DNA from: Ammoniphilus resinae
GTDB taxonomy: Bacteria; Bacillota; Bacilli; Aneurinibacillales; RAOX-1
Assembly: GCF_017873965.1 (NCBI RefSeq)
Contig: NZ_JAGGKT010000015.1
Location: forward strand, 24,582 to 88,581
Length of the DNA: 64,000 nt
Reading direction: 5' to 3'
Position numbers and translations under genes: made by a program
In this document: piece by piece, positions 29,971-39,352 of the stretch
How positions within the stretch are numbered: position 1 is the first letter of the stretch
How the letters are laid out: each line of letters begins with the position of its first letter
Notes under the pieces: model-generated
The model's database searches: none
What the model was told of the DNA's origin: nothing
The model's input: the letters and a program-made list of their open reading frames with translations, nothing else

Positions 29971-30715
29971 AGGCGGACCCAGGAGACGCTATTTGCGGAA
30001 AAAGGCCGATTTCTTGGTTCTGCCGGACCGAGTAGCCACTATTTGGGGATTTTGGGGACTAGATGGGCCGATTTTTGGAAAATAAGGTCTCTGGAGTCCG
30101 CGAACCTTCGAAAAATGGGGAGTTGTGGAGAAATAGCGGCTACTGAGTCCACGAGAAAGACGAGAGGGACCGAGGGGTGGTGAGGCGGACCCAGGAGACG
30201 CTATTTGTGGAAAAAAGGCTGATTTCCTGGTTGTGCCGGACCGAGGAGCCTCTATTTTGGGATTTTGGGAACTAGATGGGTCGATTTTTAGCAAATAAGG
30301 TCTCTGGAGTCCGCGAACCATAGGAAAATGGGGAGTTGTGGAGAAATAGCGTCTCCTGAGTCCACGAGAAAGCCGAGGCGGACTGAGGCGGACCGAGGAG
30401 CCTCTATTTTGGGATTTTGGGAACTAGATGGGCTGGTTTTTAGCAAATAAGGTCTCTGGAGTCCGCGAACCTTCGAAAAATGGGGAGTTGGGGAGAAATA
30501 GCGGCTACTGAGTCCACGAGGAATCCGAGGCGGACTGGCGGACCGAGGAGACGCTATTTGCGGAAAAAAGGCCAATTTCCTGATCCTGCCGGACCGAGTA
30601 GCCGCTATTTGGGGATTTTGGGGACTAGATGGGTCGATTTTTGGTAAATAAGGTCTCTGGAGTCCGCGAACCATTGGAAAATGGGGAGTTGGTGAGAAAT
30701 AGCGTCTCCTGAGTC
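29971..30715. repeat. Family B tandem repeats (about 212-bp unit and truncated copies)
   Basis: The unit begins GGCGGACCCAGGAGACGCTA at 29972 and again at 30184 (period 212). Partial or rearranged units begin near 30385 and 30536. Each unit holds + cores of form GGAC-C/T-GAGKAGMCNCTATTT and, to the right, an inverted core AAATAGCGKCTMCTGAGTCC (30130, 30343, 30497, 30697). Shared inner text includes GGTCTCTGGAGTCCGCGAAC. No gene is supported in 29865-30915; long - strand frames here only translate the repeats. Confidence 0.85.
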
Positions 30716-30915
30716 CGCCAAATTCCCGTCCCCCTGCCACCTTTGCCACCCCGAACTCGGCAATCCGCACCACGACAAAACGCCACCCCCATCCACCCGC
30801 ACCCCCGACCAAACGCCACGGCCTCCACACTCCCACCAACTGCCACATCCCCCAACAATATAGCAGAGGAATAAGGCACCTCCTCGGGCAAGCTATATCC
30901 GAGGAGGTGGCACCC

Positions 30916-31371
30916 TTGAAGAAAACTTTATCCTATTCGCTTATGCTTTGCCTGGTGTGTTTGGTAGCTTCTGCTTGTTCCCCTGCCTCTAGTCCGGATC
31001 GTGGTATGAATACAACAAATGCGACTGAGAAGAACGGTCAGATCATTAACTATCGTTATAATAACCCTTCAGGTCCGTACGACGATGATCTGGGGTACAA
31101 AAGTGATTTTCAGCCCTCCGACTTGAATCCAAATATGGTAACTGGACAGAATGATTTATATAACATACATCGCGATGTCAAAACGTTGGCCCAAATGGCC
31201 AGACATGTCAGAGGGGTTGACAACGCGCGCGCTACCATTAATGGCGGGAGAGCCACGGTCCGCATCACTGTCAATGGGACAGAGCGAGACGTGGAGAAGG
31301 TTAGAGCATTAGTGTATCAAAAACTAAAACAGAAAATGCCGAGATATAATATTAATGTCGTGAGTGAATAA
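30916..31371 (+). CDS. YhcN/YlaJ-family sporulation lipoprotein
   Basis: 151 residues from TTG 30916, which sits 8 bases after GAGGAGG; the upstream GTG at 30907 overlaps that site and is unlikely. A lipoprotein signal peptide ends in VASAC (C21). The mature part carries the YhcN/YlaJ domain (YNIHRDVKTLAQMARHV, GGRATVRITVNG). Family members are associated with the spore membrane and germination. The exact orthologue is not assigned. Confidence 0.85.
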   Translation: MKKTLSYSLMLCLVCLVASACSPASSPDRGMNTTNATEKNGQIINYRYNNPSGPYDDDLGYKSDFQPSDLNPNMVTGQNDLYNIHRDVKTLAQMARHVRGVDNARATINGGRATVRITVNGTERDVEKVRALVYQKLKQKMPRYNINVVSE

Positions 31372-31397
31372 CCGGGTGCCTTCCCGGTTATTTTTTC
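31367..31397 (+). terminator. Terminator overlapping the lipoprotein stop codon
   Basis: AATAACCGGG / CCCGGTTATT stem with a 6-base loop, followed by a T run; the TAA stop lies within the left arm. Confidence 0.9.
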
Positions 31398-31615
31398 GGG
31401 GTCCACCCCAAACCGGAATTTTTCGAAACCGAAACTCGAAAAAGATATTATACGTTTTTTATCCTTGATCAAACAAATTTTCGGTAGCAGGTAATCAGAC
31501 CCTGTTTCAGATCATTGGACCCCGCTCTGCTCGCCCACCCTCACCCGCCCTTTACATTACGCATAAAAATATCTATAATTATAATGTTATACTCTAAAAA
31601 AAGAGGTGAACACTT

Positions 31616-32689
31616 GTGTTTGATCGTTTAGGAGCAGTAGAAGAACGATATGAAAAGCTAACGGAGTTGCTTTGCGATCCGGATGTAATGAGTGATCCAA
31701 ACAAGCTCCGCGAATATTCCAAAGAACAATCTGATATCGAAGAAACCGTTCAGGCGTACCGTGAATATAAATTGGTGACAGAACAGCTAAAAGATGCCAA
31801 AGGCATGCTCGAGGAAAAGCTCGACGATGAAATGAAAGAAATGGTCAAGATGGAAATCGACGAGTTATCCACAAGAAAGCAGGAAATCGAAGATCGCCTG
31901 CATGTGCTTTTACTTCCAAAAGACCCGAACGATGACAAAAACGTGATCGTGGAAATCCGCGGGGCTGCTGGTGGGGATGAAGCCGCTTTGTTTGCTGGCG
32001 ACCTTTACCGGATGTATTCCCGTTTTGCGGAGAAATTGGGCTACAAAGTAGAAATCATGGAAGCCAACTACAATGACCTTGGCGGTTTCAAGGAAGTGAT
32101 CTTTGCCGTAAAAGGGAAAGGTGCCTACAGCAAGTTGAAGTATGAAAGTGGCGCACACCGCGTGCAGCGGATCCCGACAACGGAATCTGGTGGACGGATT
32201 CATACATCTACAGCAACCGTGGCTGTTTTGCCAGAAGCTGAAGATGTGGAAATTGAAATCCACGACAAAGACATTCGCGTCGATACATTCTGCTCCAGTG
32301 GAGCCGGTGGACAAAGTGTTAACACAACCAAATCCGCCGTTCGCGTGACCCATGTTCCAACAGGAATTGTGGCTAGCTGTCAGGATGAAAAATCACAGAA
32401 CTCCAACAAGGAAAAAGCGCTTCGTGTGTTAAGAGCCCGTTTGTATGATTTAGAGCAGCAAAAAGCGGCTGCGGAATACGGTGAAATGCGTAAAAGTAAA
32501 GTAGGTACTGGGGACCGCAGTGAGCGGATCCGGACATACAACTTCCCGCAAAGCCGTGTAACAGACCACCGCATTGGCCTAACCCTGCATAAACTCGACT
32601 TTATCCTCCATGGCGAATTGGACGAAATCATTAACGCCTTGGTTGTTCAGGAACAAGCCGAGCAAATGCAGCACGCGGAAGGGCTGTAA
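31616..32689 (+). CDS. prfA: Peptide chain release factor 1
   Basis: Reads UAA and UAG stop codons and releases the peptide. 357 residues. The GGQ motif lies in [14 protein letters not shown] (about residue 230). The RF1-type PxT codon-recognition motif is present as [12 protein letters not shown] start at 31616 after AAGAGGTG. prmC, encoding the enzyme that methylates the GGQ glutamine, follows one base later. Confidence 0.97.
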   Translation: MFDRLGAVEERYEKLTELLCDPDVMSDPNKLREYSKEQSDIEETVQAYREYKLVTEQLKDAKGMLEEKLDDEMKEMVKMEIDELSTRKQEIEDRLHVLLLPKDPNDDKNVIVEIRGAAGGDEAALFAGDLYRMYSRFAEKLGYKVEIMEANYNDLGGFKEVIFAVKGKGAYSKLKYESGAHRVQRIPTTESGGRIHTSTATVAVLPEAEDVEIEIHDKDIRVDTFCSSGAGGQSVNTTKSAVRVTHVPTGIVASCQDEKSQNSNKEKALRVLRARLYDLEQQKAAAEYGEMRKSKVGTGDRSERIRTYNFPQSRVTDHRIGLTLHKLDFILHGELDEIINALVVQEQAEQMQHAEGL

Positions 32690-32690
32690 G

Positions 32691-33530
32691 ATGAATAAGC
32701 TGACGATTAGAGAAGCCCTCCAAAGGGCTTCTTCGTTTATGGAGCCCCTCGAAGACACCAGATTTCTTGCGGAATTGTTTCTAAGACATGTCCTCGGCCT
32801 AACCCGTACAGAGCTTTTTACCCGAATTCACGATGAAGTGACACCAACCCAATGGGAAAAAATCGAAGAGTTGCTGAGCCAGCGAAAAAAGGGGATTCCC
32901 GCACAGTACCTCCTAGGGGAGCAGGAATTTTACGGGCTGCCTTTTCGTGTCAATCCATCGGTATTGATCCCCCGGCCGGAGACGGAAATTCTGGTCGAGG
33001 AGGTGCTTAAGCGCCTAAACACCGAAGCTCCGCTCAAAGGGGCCGACATTGGCACGGGTAGCGGCGCAATCGCCGTCACACTAGCAGCCCATTCCAAGTG
33101 GCAGATTTATGCGGTGGATATTGCTCAGGAATCCCTCGACACCGCCCAAGAAAATAGCCGACTCAATGGGGTAGCAGAGCAACTCACTTTTCTAAAAGGG
33201 GACCTGCTCAGCCCGATCCCGGAAAAGCTCGACTTTCTTGTCTCCAACCCACCCTATATCCCAAGCCAGGACATTCTCGGGCTTGATGTTCAGGTGCGGG
33301 TCCATGAACCTATGCGGGCACTCGATGGGGGGACGGATGGACTCGATTTTTATCGGCGGATCTGTGCGGGACTCCCACAAGTGCTCAAACCAGGCGGACT
33401 TGTTGCGTTTGAAATTGGGATCGGTCAAGCGGCGGAGGTTCAGGAGCTGTTGCTGCAAAGCGGGGCCGTGCAATCGACTGAAGCGATTCGCGACCTTGCC
33501 GGAATCGAGCGCATCATTATCGGGTCTTGA
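32691..33530 (+). CDS. prmC: Release factor glutamine methyltransferase
   Basis: SAM-dependent N5-methylation of the GGQ glutamine in release factors. 279 residues from ATG 32691. An N-terminal helical domain is followed by the Rossmann fold (GADIGTGSGAIAVTL) and the substrate-binding SNPPYIPSQDI. It is translationally coupled to prfA. Confidence 0.95.
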   Translation: MNKLTIREALQRASSFMEPLEDTRFLAELFLRHVLGLTRTELFTRIHDEVTPTQWEKIEELLSQRKKGIPAQYLLGEQEFYGLPFRVNPSVLIPRPETEILVEEVLKRLNTEAPLKGADIGTGSGAIAVTLAAHSKWQIYAVDIAQESLDTAQENSRLNGVAEQLTFLKGDLLSPIPEKLDFLVSNPPYIPSQDILGLDVQVRVHEPMRALDGGTDGLDFYRRICAGLPQVLKPGGLVAFEIGIGQAAEVQELLLQSGAVQSTEAIRDLAGIERIIIGS

Positions 33531-33572
33531 CGAATAGTGTAGACAATTCTAAATTTAATTAATCGCGTTTAA

Positions 33573-33625
33573 ATCCCCTCCATTCTGTCCAAAATGAGGA
33601 CTACAAGGATAGAACAGAGAGGGGA
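33573..33625 (+). promoter_or_regulatory. Long inverted repeat covering the spoIIR ribosome-binding site
   Basis: Left arm ATCCCCTC...TTCTGTCC (33573-33590) pairs with GGATAGAACAG...GAGGGGAT (33608-33625) apart from a few mismatches. The right arm contains the GAGAGGGGA Shine-Dalgarno of spoIIR, so the hairpin would hide it. Confidence 0.5.
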
Positions 33626-33633
33626 TAAACAAA

Positions 33634-34272
33634 ATGGCTAAGAAACTAGGTTGGGTACTCTTTTCTTTAATCATTCTCGTGATGAGCTGGGAGGATCAGC
33701 GGTCAGTGGCAGCGCTTTTTGCTGAGGGCCCTATTCCTGAGCAGTCCATCCGTTTACGTATAATTGCTAACAGTGATCTCCCTGAGGATCAGGCTTTGAA
33801 GCGTGAGGTTCGTGATGAAGTGAATGCTTATATTGCTAGCAAAGTAGAGAATCTAGCAGATATTCAAGAGGCTCGGGAGAAAATCAGCAAAGAACTTCCC
33901 CAGTTGAAAAAGATCGTCGATCAAACCGTAGAAGCCAAGGGTTATACATACAATACAAAAGTCGAGATGGGTGTAGTGCCTTTTCCTACTAAAATGTACG
34001 GACAATATGTCTATCCGGCGGGAGACTATGAGGCTTTGCGTGTGACAATCGGCAGCGGTCTTGGACAAAATTGGTGGTGCGTATTGTTCCCTCCGCTATG
34101 TTTTGTGGATATCGCCAATGGCGATGCGGTGAAAAAGGATAAGAAAGAAACAAGTGAAAAGAAGGAATCCGGTGAAGTCGAAGTGGCTGCTGGGGAGGAA
34201 GCGCCCCAGATTGAAGTAAAGTTTTTTATCGTCGAATGGATTCAGAAGATTTTCAACTTGATTTTTGACTAG
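33634..34272 (+). CDS. spoIIR: Stage II sporulation protein R
   Basis: Secreted forespore signal that triggers SpoIIGA to activate pro-sigma-E in the mother cell. 212 residues. It has an N-terminal signal segment (LGWVLFSLIILVMSW) and the SpoIIR core (IRLRIIANSDLPEDQALKRE). A Lys/Glu-rich insert (KKDKKETSEKKESGEVE) precedes the C-terminus. Position before ywlB-ywlC matches Bacillus. I did not find a clear sigma-F promoter. Confidence 0.94.
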   Translation: MAKKLGWVLFSLIILVMSWEDQRSVAALFAEGPIPEQSIRLRIIANSDLPEDQALKREVRDEVNAYIASKVENLADIQEAREKISKELPQLKKIVDQTVEAKGYTYNTKVEMGVVPFPTKMYGQYVYPAGDYEALRVTIGSGLGQNWWCVLFPPLCFVDIANGDAVKKDKKETSEKKESGEVEVAAGEEAPQIEVKFFIVEWIQKIFNLIFD

Positions 34273-34335
34273 TCATATTTTCTACCTTCCCTCATATAGA
34301 TTAATAGAGTTGATAGAAAAGGGGAGGCAGGAATT

Positions 34336-34803
34336 ATGAGTGTGATCATTCGGCTGGCGACTTCCGGCGATCTTTACGATATAGTGAAATTATTGGCAAA
34401 GGGTAAACTAAATCATGAAGGAATTGCTCCACATGTGGAGCAATTTCTCGTGGTGGAAAAGGATGGGGAGATCGTAGGCACGGCCGGATGGGAGAAAATC
34501 GGTCAAGACTACGGTCTGCTTCGCTCTTTGGCGTTAGATGCCAGTGTGTGGAATACAAAAATTGTGCTGGATTTGCTGCAGATTTTGCTGAAATCGGCAG
34601 AGGAAAAGGCTGTTCAGGAGGTATTCTTACTGACTGGCTCGGCCGTTGAATTGTTTGAATGGGTCGGCTTTAGACCTGTGGATTGGAAGGAGATTCCCCA
34701 TGAAGTCAAGCAATCATCGCATTTTAAACAGGCAAAAGAGGGGTTATCCACAGCAATGCGCTACACACAGGTGGATAATCAAAGGGAAACTGTCCATAAT
34801 TAA
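34336..34803 (+). CDS. GNAT acetyltransferase family protein, YwlB-like
   Basis: 155 residues with a GNAT-like fold: FLVVEKDGEIVGTAGWE (beta-strand pair) and YGLLRSLALDASVW where the acetyl-CoA loop should lie. The usual R/Q-x-x-G-x-G/A loop is weak. It corresponds by position to B. subtilis ywlB. Substrate unknown. AGGGGAGG precedes the ATG. Its 3' end carries the first DnaA boxes of the cluster. Confidence 0.75.
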   Translation: MSVIIRLATSGDLYDIVKLLAKGKLNHEGIAPHVEQFLVVEKDGEIVGTAGWEKIGQDYGLLRSLALDASVWNTKIVLDLLQILLKSAEEKAVQEVFLLTGSAVELFEWVGFRPVDWKEIPHEVKQSSHFKQAKEGLSTAMRYTQVDNQRETVHN

Positions 34804-34972
34804 CCAAAGTTATGCACAACTTGTCCACATTTTGTTGATAACTTTTCTGGTTGGGAACTTTTAGTTCGAAATAAAAAGCGAAATGTAAAGGATTTGAATT
34901 CGTTATGATAAGTCAGCAGACGAAAATATGGAATGTGGATAGTGTTGTGGGGAATTCGCAGGATTATCCACA
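34744..34972. promoter_or_regulatory. DnaA-box cluster upstream of and into ywlC
   Basis: TTATCCACA at 34744-34752 and 34964-34972, and TTATGCACA at 34810-34818, fit TTATNCACA perfectly. One-mismatch boxes lie at 34770-34778 (-), 34821-34829 (+), 34833-34841 (-) and 34934-34942 (-). A further near-match lies in ywlC at 35122-35130. Seven sites in 229 bp is far above chance. From memory, the ywlC region of B. subtilis is a reported DnaA-binding cluster. Confidence 0.75.
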
Positions 34973-35996
34973 ATTAACAGAGGCCGCCGAGTTCCTCAGA
35001 AAAGGGGAGGTCGTTGCTTTTCCCACAGAAACGGTCTATGGACTGGGGGCGAATGCGTTGTCCTCTGAGGCGGTGCAAAAGATTTTCGCGGCAAAAGGAA
35101 GACCAAGTGACAATCCACTGATTGTCCACATTGCTGACATTGCACAGCTGGAGGCGCTCGTCGCAGAGATTCCAGAAATTGCGAAAAAGCTGATGGATGC
35201 TTTTTGGCCGGGACCGTTAACGATGATTTTCCCTAAAAAAGAGGGAATCGCGCCAGAAGTAACAGCAGGCCTTGACTCGGTGGGCATCCGCATGCCGTCA
35301 CATCCCGTGGCACTCTCGTTGATCCGCCAGGCTGGTCTGCCGATTGCTGCCCCAAGTGCGAATCGTTCTGGGCGGCCAAGCCCTACGACCGCAGCACATG
35401 TGGAAGAGGATCTGCTAGGGAAAATTGCCGGAATAGTTGACGGCGGACCAACCGGCGTCGGCGTGGAGTCGACGGTGCTCGATGTGACCGTGAATCCGCC
35501 GATGATTTTGCGTCCCGGGGGACTCACTAAGGAGCAGCTAGAATCGGTAATTGGTCAGGTTGCTGTTGATCCCGGATTGCTTGAGGAGAAGGAAAGGCCG
35601 AAAGCCCCCGGTATGAAATATCAACACTATGCCCCAAAAGGGGAGATGTGGATGGTCGTTGCTCCCACAGTGGACAAGCAGGTGGAAGCGATTGGGTCGT
35701 TGCTTGCCGAAGCCAAATCCGCTGGAAAAAAGGTAGGAATCCTCGCCACAGAAGAGTCCTCCACAAAATATCCACAAGCGGACCTCGTCGTCCCCTGCGG
35801 TTCCCGCGCCGATCTTCCAAGCGTCGCTCATCATCTCTACGATGCTTTACGGACGTTCGACCAGGAAAGAATGGATTACATCCTTTCCGAGTCCTTCCCG
35901 TCAGATGGTGTGGGGATGGCAATCATGAACCGCCTGATGAAGGCCTGTGGGCACCGGATTGTGGGGTCAGACCCCAGCCGAAATTTGTCGAATTAA
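34905..35996 (+). CDS. ywlC: L-threonylcarbamoyladenylate synthase (Sua5/YwlC)
   Basis: Makes threonylcarbamoyl-AMP for the t6A modification of ANN-decoding tRNAs. 363 residues. The N-terminal YrdC/TsaC domain has FPTETVYGLGANA, KGRPSDNPLIVHI and APSANRSGRPSPT. The C-terminal Sua5 domain begins about residue 230 (PGMKYQHYAPKGEMW). ATG at 34905 with a weak AAAGGA site. Confidence 0.95.
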   Translation: MISQQTKIWNVDSVVGNSQDYPQLTEAAEFLRKGEVVAFPTETVYGLGANALSSEAVQKIFAAKGRPSDNPLIVHIADIAQLEALVAEIPEIAKKLMDAFWPGPLTMIFPKKEGIAPEVTAGLDSVGIRMPSHPVALSLIRQAGLPIAAPSANRSGRPSPTTAAHVEEDLLGKIAGIVDGGPTGVGVESTVLDVTVNPPMILRPGGLTKEQLESVIGQVAVDPGLLEEKERPKAPGMKYQHYAPKGEMWMVVAPTVDKQVEAIGSLLAEAKSAGKKVGILATEESSTKYPQADLVVPCGSRADLPSVAHHLYDALRTFDQERMDYILSESFPSDGVGMAIMNRLMKACGHRIVGSDPSRNLSN

Positions 35997-36046
35997 CAGC
36001 CATAGGCAGGAGGAAGAAGGCGAAGGTGGAGACGTTTTCTTTCGCG

Positions 36047-36075
36047 CCTTATAGCCACTATTCCCTTCTCTCAGG
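36047..36075 (+). repeat. Single family A repeat core (+ orientation)
   Basis: CTTATAGCCACTATTCCC, then a short gap, then TCTCAGG, between ywlC and mntP. No - partner is seen nearby. I see no Mn riboswitch in 36076-36229. Confidence 0.65.
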
Positions 36076-36229
36076 GGGACGATGTGAGGAGCAAAACCAC
36101 GGAAAATAGTTTTCAGTAGAATGCAAAATGGATGGGTAGATCCCATTACAGTAAATCGGCCTCGAAAAGAATGTTTCCTAACCTGTCCGCATAACCATGG
36201 AAAGACAAGGTAATGTGGAGGGGATCGAT

Positions 36230-36796
36230 GTGGCATGGGATATCGTCCAGTGGGGGCAATTTTATACGATTTTGATGATTGGGTTCGCCCTGGGGATGGA
36301 TGCTTTTTCTTTAGGAATCGGATTAGGGACCTTGGGTATTCGTCTACGCACGATTGCAAAGATCAGTCTGACCATTGGACTTTTTCATATCTTAATGCCT
36401 TTACTGGGGATTTTTACGGGGATGTTTTTGACGAAGGTTGTGGGGAGTGTTGCTTCCTTTATTGGCGGAATTATTCTCTGCTATTTGGGGATTCAGATGT
36501 TTTGGGCAGCCATTTTTAAAGGGGATGAGGATACTCGGGCGACTCGGAAAATTGGGGGGATCGAGATGCTCCTTTTTTCCTTATCCGTCAGCATGGACGC
36601 GCTGTCGGTCGGCTTTTCCTTTGGCTTGTTTGCTGTGAATGTATGGCTCGCCGTGGTTGTCTTTGGAATTCTAGGCATGTTGATGTCAGCCATTGGTCTG
36701 CTTTTGGGGAAACGGGTGGGCCACCGCTTGGGTACATGGGGTGAGGTAATCGGTGGGGTCATCCTTTTTGCCTTTGGTCTTAAGTTTTTGTTCTAG
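36230..36796 (+). CDS. mntP: Manganese efflux pump MntP
   Basis: Exports Mn(II) across the membrane. 188 residues from GTG 36230, seven bases after GGAGGGG. About six membrane segments with the duplicated motif carrying acidic residues in the membrane (GFALGMDAFSLGIG and SLSVSMDALSVGFSFG). It corresponds to B. subtilis ywlD. The open frame back to 36197 is not conserved. Confidence 0.93.
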   Translation: MAWDIVQWGQFYTILMIGFALGMDAFSLGIGLGTLGIRLRTIAKISLTIGLFHILMPLLGIFTGMFLTKVVGSVASFIGGIILCYLGIQMFWAAIFKGDEDTRATRKIGGIEMLLFSLSVSMDALSVGFSFGLFAVNVWLAVVVFGILGMLMSAIGLLLGKRVGHRLGTWGEVIGGVILFAFGLKFLF

Positions 36797-36808
36797 GGGG
36801 AGGACACC

Positions 36809-37540
36809 ATGGAGCTGATGATTCTCAGTTTGATAACTGGCTTGACGACGATGCTTGGTTCTGTTGGGGTGCTTTTTTTCGGGCAGCCGGGAAAACGGAT
36901 TCTATCCTTTTACTTAGGGCTGTCAGCGGGAATTATGGTTTTGCTTGTGCTCGTCGATTTGCTACCGGCGGGGTTCGCCCAGGGACCCCTGGAAGCGGTG
37001 GGGATAGGTATGGGGCTGGGGATTTTAGTGATGCTTTTGCTCCATCAATTTCTGCACCAGGTTGGTGGGGATTCTGTGATTTCTTTAACCCCGCAGAGAA
37101 GAGAGTACTATCGCATGGGGCTTTTGATTTCGCTGGCGATTGCTCTGCATAATATTCCTGAGGGGATTGCGATCGGCGCTGGTTTTGAAACACATGAGCA
37201 TTTGGGGCTGCTTATGGCGCTTTCCATTGCTTTACATAATATCCCGGAAGGGATTGGGCTTGCTGTTCCTTTTGTGATGGCCCAACTGCCGAAAAGAACG
37301 GTCATCTTCGCTTCGCTGGCGGTCAGTGCCTGTATTCCAATGGGTGCGCTGCTTGGGCAATGGCTTTTCATCGGCTCCCCTTTTATGGTTACACTGGGAA
37401 TTGGTTTTGCCTGTGGGGCAATGGGGTATATTGTTTGGAAAGAGATTGCGCCAACGGCTATCAAATATGATCGGTTTTTTGCCCAGCTTGGAATGGGAGG
37501 CAGTCTCGTTCTTATGTATCTAGTTCATTTATTGAGGTGA
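36809..37540 (+). CDS. ZIP family metal transporter
   Basis: 243 residues, eight predicted membrane segments. Two metal-binding motifs: ALHNIPEGIAIGAGFE (TM4) and ALHNIPEGIGLAVPF (TM5), typical of ZupT/ZIP carriers that take up Zn, Fe or Mn. It sits beside mntP, 12 bases downstream. The two may balance divalent metals in opposite directions (inference). Metal preference is unknown. Confidence 0.9.
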   Translation: MELMILSLITGLTTMLGSVGVLFFGQPGKRILSFYLGLSAGIMVLLVLVDLLPAGFAQGPLEAVGIGMGLGILVMLLLHQFLHQVGGDSVISLTPQRREYYRMGLLISLAIALHNIPEGIAIGAGFETHEHLGLLMALSIALHNIPEGIGLAVPFVMAQLPKRTVIFASLAVSACIPMGALLGQWLFIGSPFMVTLGIGFACGAMGYIVWKEIAPTAIKYDRFFAQLGMGGSLVLMYLVHLLR

Positions 37541-37545
37541 TCAAA

Positions 37546-37992
37546 ATGAATATTTTATTTGTCTGTACGGGAAATACGTGCAGAAGCCCGATGGCGGAAG
37601 GAATCTTAAAGCAGCTCGCAGAGCAGCATGGGATTCCTCTTGCGGTTCAGTCGGCAGGGGTCTCTGCGATCCCAGGGGCTCCGGCTGCTGAGCATACGGT
37701 GACGATCCTAAAAAATCGCGGTGTCGAGCTGCAGCACGCTTCCCAATCCGTCACACCTGCTTTGATAGAGTGGGCGGACCTGATTTTAACGATGACGGGG
37801 GGACACAAGGAAATGCTTATTCACTATTTTTCCGAGGCCATTCCCAAGACTTACACGTTAAAAGAGTACGCGGATGAACCGAAAAATTGGGATATTGCTG
37901 ATCCCTTCGGCGGGAGTTTGGAACATTATCAGCAGACCGAACGGGAACTTCAAGAATTCGTTGAAAAGATTCTAAGAAAACTGTCGAAATAG
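37546..37992 (+). CDS. ywlE: Protein-arginine phosphatase YwlE
   Basis: Low-molecular-weight phosphatase fold, 148 residues from ATG 37546 (GAGGTG site). The P-loop CTGNTCRSP has threonine at position 11, the residue that distinguishes arginine phosphatase YwlE from tyrosine phosphatases. The general acid is in DPFGGS. It reverses McsB arginine phosphorylation in Bacillus. The start lies just after the ZIP gene stop. Confidence 0.92.
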   Translation: MNILFVCTGNTCRSPMAEGILKQLAEQHGIPLAVQSAGVSAIPGAPAAEHTVTILKNRGVELQHASQSVTPALIEWADLILTMTGGHKEMLIHYFSEAIPKTYTLKEYADEPKNWDIADPFGGSLEHYQQTERELQEFVEKILRKLSK

Positions 37993-38060
37993 TGAAGGGT
38001 TTTTGGTTTTTGTGTCGAATCCTACCACTAGCATTTTAAAGGCTAGAGGTGAGAAGGATC

Positions 38061-39344
38061 GTGAAGAAAAAACATCGTTTTGGTTTGCAAAAAAAGATTG
38101 TCCTCGGGATTGCCTTGCTGTCTGCGGTTACATATGGGACAAGCTTTGCTATCTTGACTTTTTTATCTGACTATTTTTCCAGCTATTTTTCGGCAGGAGT
38201 CTTTCAAGGGATCGTCTTGTTGTTGGGAGTATTGTGGTCCAGTCTTTTTGGCTGGATTGCCGCACGAATGATCACCAAGCCGATTATTCAGTTGGAAAAG
38301 TCTGCGGAACAAGCCGCAACAGGTGATCTTCGTGTAAAAGTGGCGATTCCCAAAGGGGAAGACGAGCTTCGTTCTCTGGCCATCGCGTTTGAGCGGATGC
38401 TAAACAATTTGCAGCAGATGGTGCGCGATATTGAAGAGAATTTCCATCACACCGGGCAAAATGTAGAGGAATTGACGCAAGCCTCGCAAATTGCTGCAAA
38501 TCAAGCGGAGCAGATTGGCTATACGATCGAGGGTATCGCCGTTGGTGCAAGGGAGCAGTCGGAAGCCACGCAAAGCATGCTCAGTTCGTTGGAAGAAGTC
38601 GACCATTTGGCTGATGAAGTGAATCTGCGCACGGATCAAACTCGTTCGATGACACAGAACATGGTTGGTACGATTGAAAAAAGCGCTCAGGTTGTTGGGA
38701 GTCTGGTTTCCGGAATGACTCGTTTGGCCGATGAAAATGAGCAGTCCATCGAGGTTGTCCGTCGTCTGGAGTTGAATGCCAAGGAAATTTCGGAAATCTC
38801 CAAGCTGGTTGGGGGGATTGCCGAACAGACGAATTTGCTTGCTTTGAACGCTTCGATTGAAGCAGCGAGAGCGGGAGAGCATGGCCGCGGGTTTGCCGTC
38901 GTTGCAGAAGAAGTGCGTAAGCTTGCTGACCAAAGCGGTCAAGCTGTTCAAGGGATCAACAAGCTGATCACTCAAATTCAGCAGGAAGTTTCGGTAGTCG
39001 TGAAGCAAATATCGGAGCAGGTTAAGTTGGCGAAAGTGGAGTCCGCCCGTGGTGAAGAGACGAATCAGGCTCTGCAAAATATCACCGAGTCCGTCGATCG
39101 AGTGGTCGATGCCATTGAGTACATTGTGGAAACCGTCGGTAGACAAGTGGTGAACATGAAGCAAACGTTAAACCAAGCTCGTTCCGTTGCCAAAATCGCC
39201 GAAGAAGCCTCTCTCGGCTCCCAAACCGCCGCCTCTGCGGCTCAGGAACAAACCGCGGTCATGGAAGAAATCGCCGCTGCTGGAATGGTCCTGCGTGAGC
39301 AAGCGGAGAAGCTGAAAGGCCACATTAGCCGGTTTACCGTTTAA
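38061..39344 (+). CDS. Methyl-accepting chemotaxis protein without extracellular sensor domain
   Basis: 427 residues from GTG 38061. Two membrane segments are separated by only about 10-15 residues, so no periplasmic-type ligand domain fits. A HAMP domain follows ([20 protein letters not shown]). The signalling hairpin has [20 protein letters not shown] and [16 protein letters not shown]. It may sense membrane or cytosolic state. It has no counterpart at this place in B. subtilis. Confidence 0.9.
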   Translation: MKKKHRFGLQKKIVLGIALLSAVTYGTSFAILTFLSDYFSSYFSAGVFQGIVLLLGVLWSSLFGWIAARMITKPIIQLEKSAEQAATGDLRVKVAIPKGEDELRSLAIAFERMLNNLQQMVRDIEENFHHTGQNVEELTQASQIAANQAEQIGYTIEGIAVGAREQSEATQSMLSSLEEVDHLADEVNLRTDQTRSMTQNMVGTIEKSAQVVGSLVSGMTRLADENEQSIEVVRRLELNAKEISEISKLVGGIAEQTNLLALNASIEAARAGEHGRGFAVVAEEVRKLADQSGQAVQGINKLITQIQQEVSVVVKQISEQVKLAKVESARGEETNQALQNITESVDRVVDAIEYIVETVGRQVVNMKQTLNQARSVAKIAEEASLGSQTAASAAQEQTAVMEEIAAAGMVLREQAEKLKGHISRFTV

Positions 39345-39352
39345 AAGTATCA

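Noticed and set aside
30288..30848. Long - strand frames (up to 186 residues) in family B
   Set aside because: Repeat-derived, Arg/Pro/Ser-rich, no conserved start or ribosome-binding site.
36076..36229. Mn riboswitch (yybP-ykoY) before mntP
   Set aside because: The conserved internal loops are not present in this stretch.
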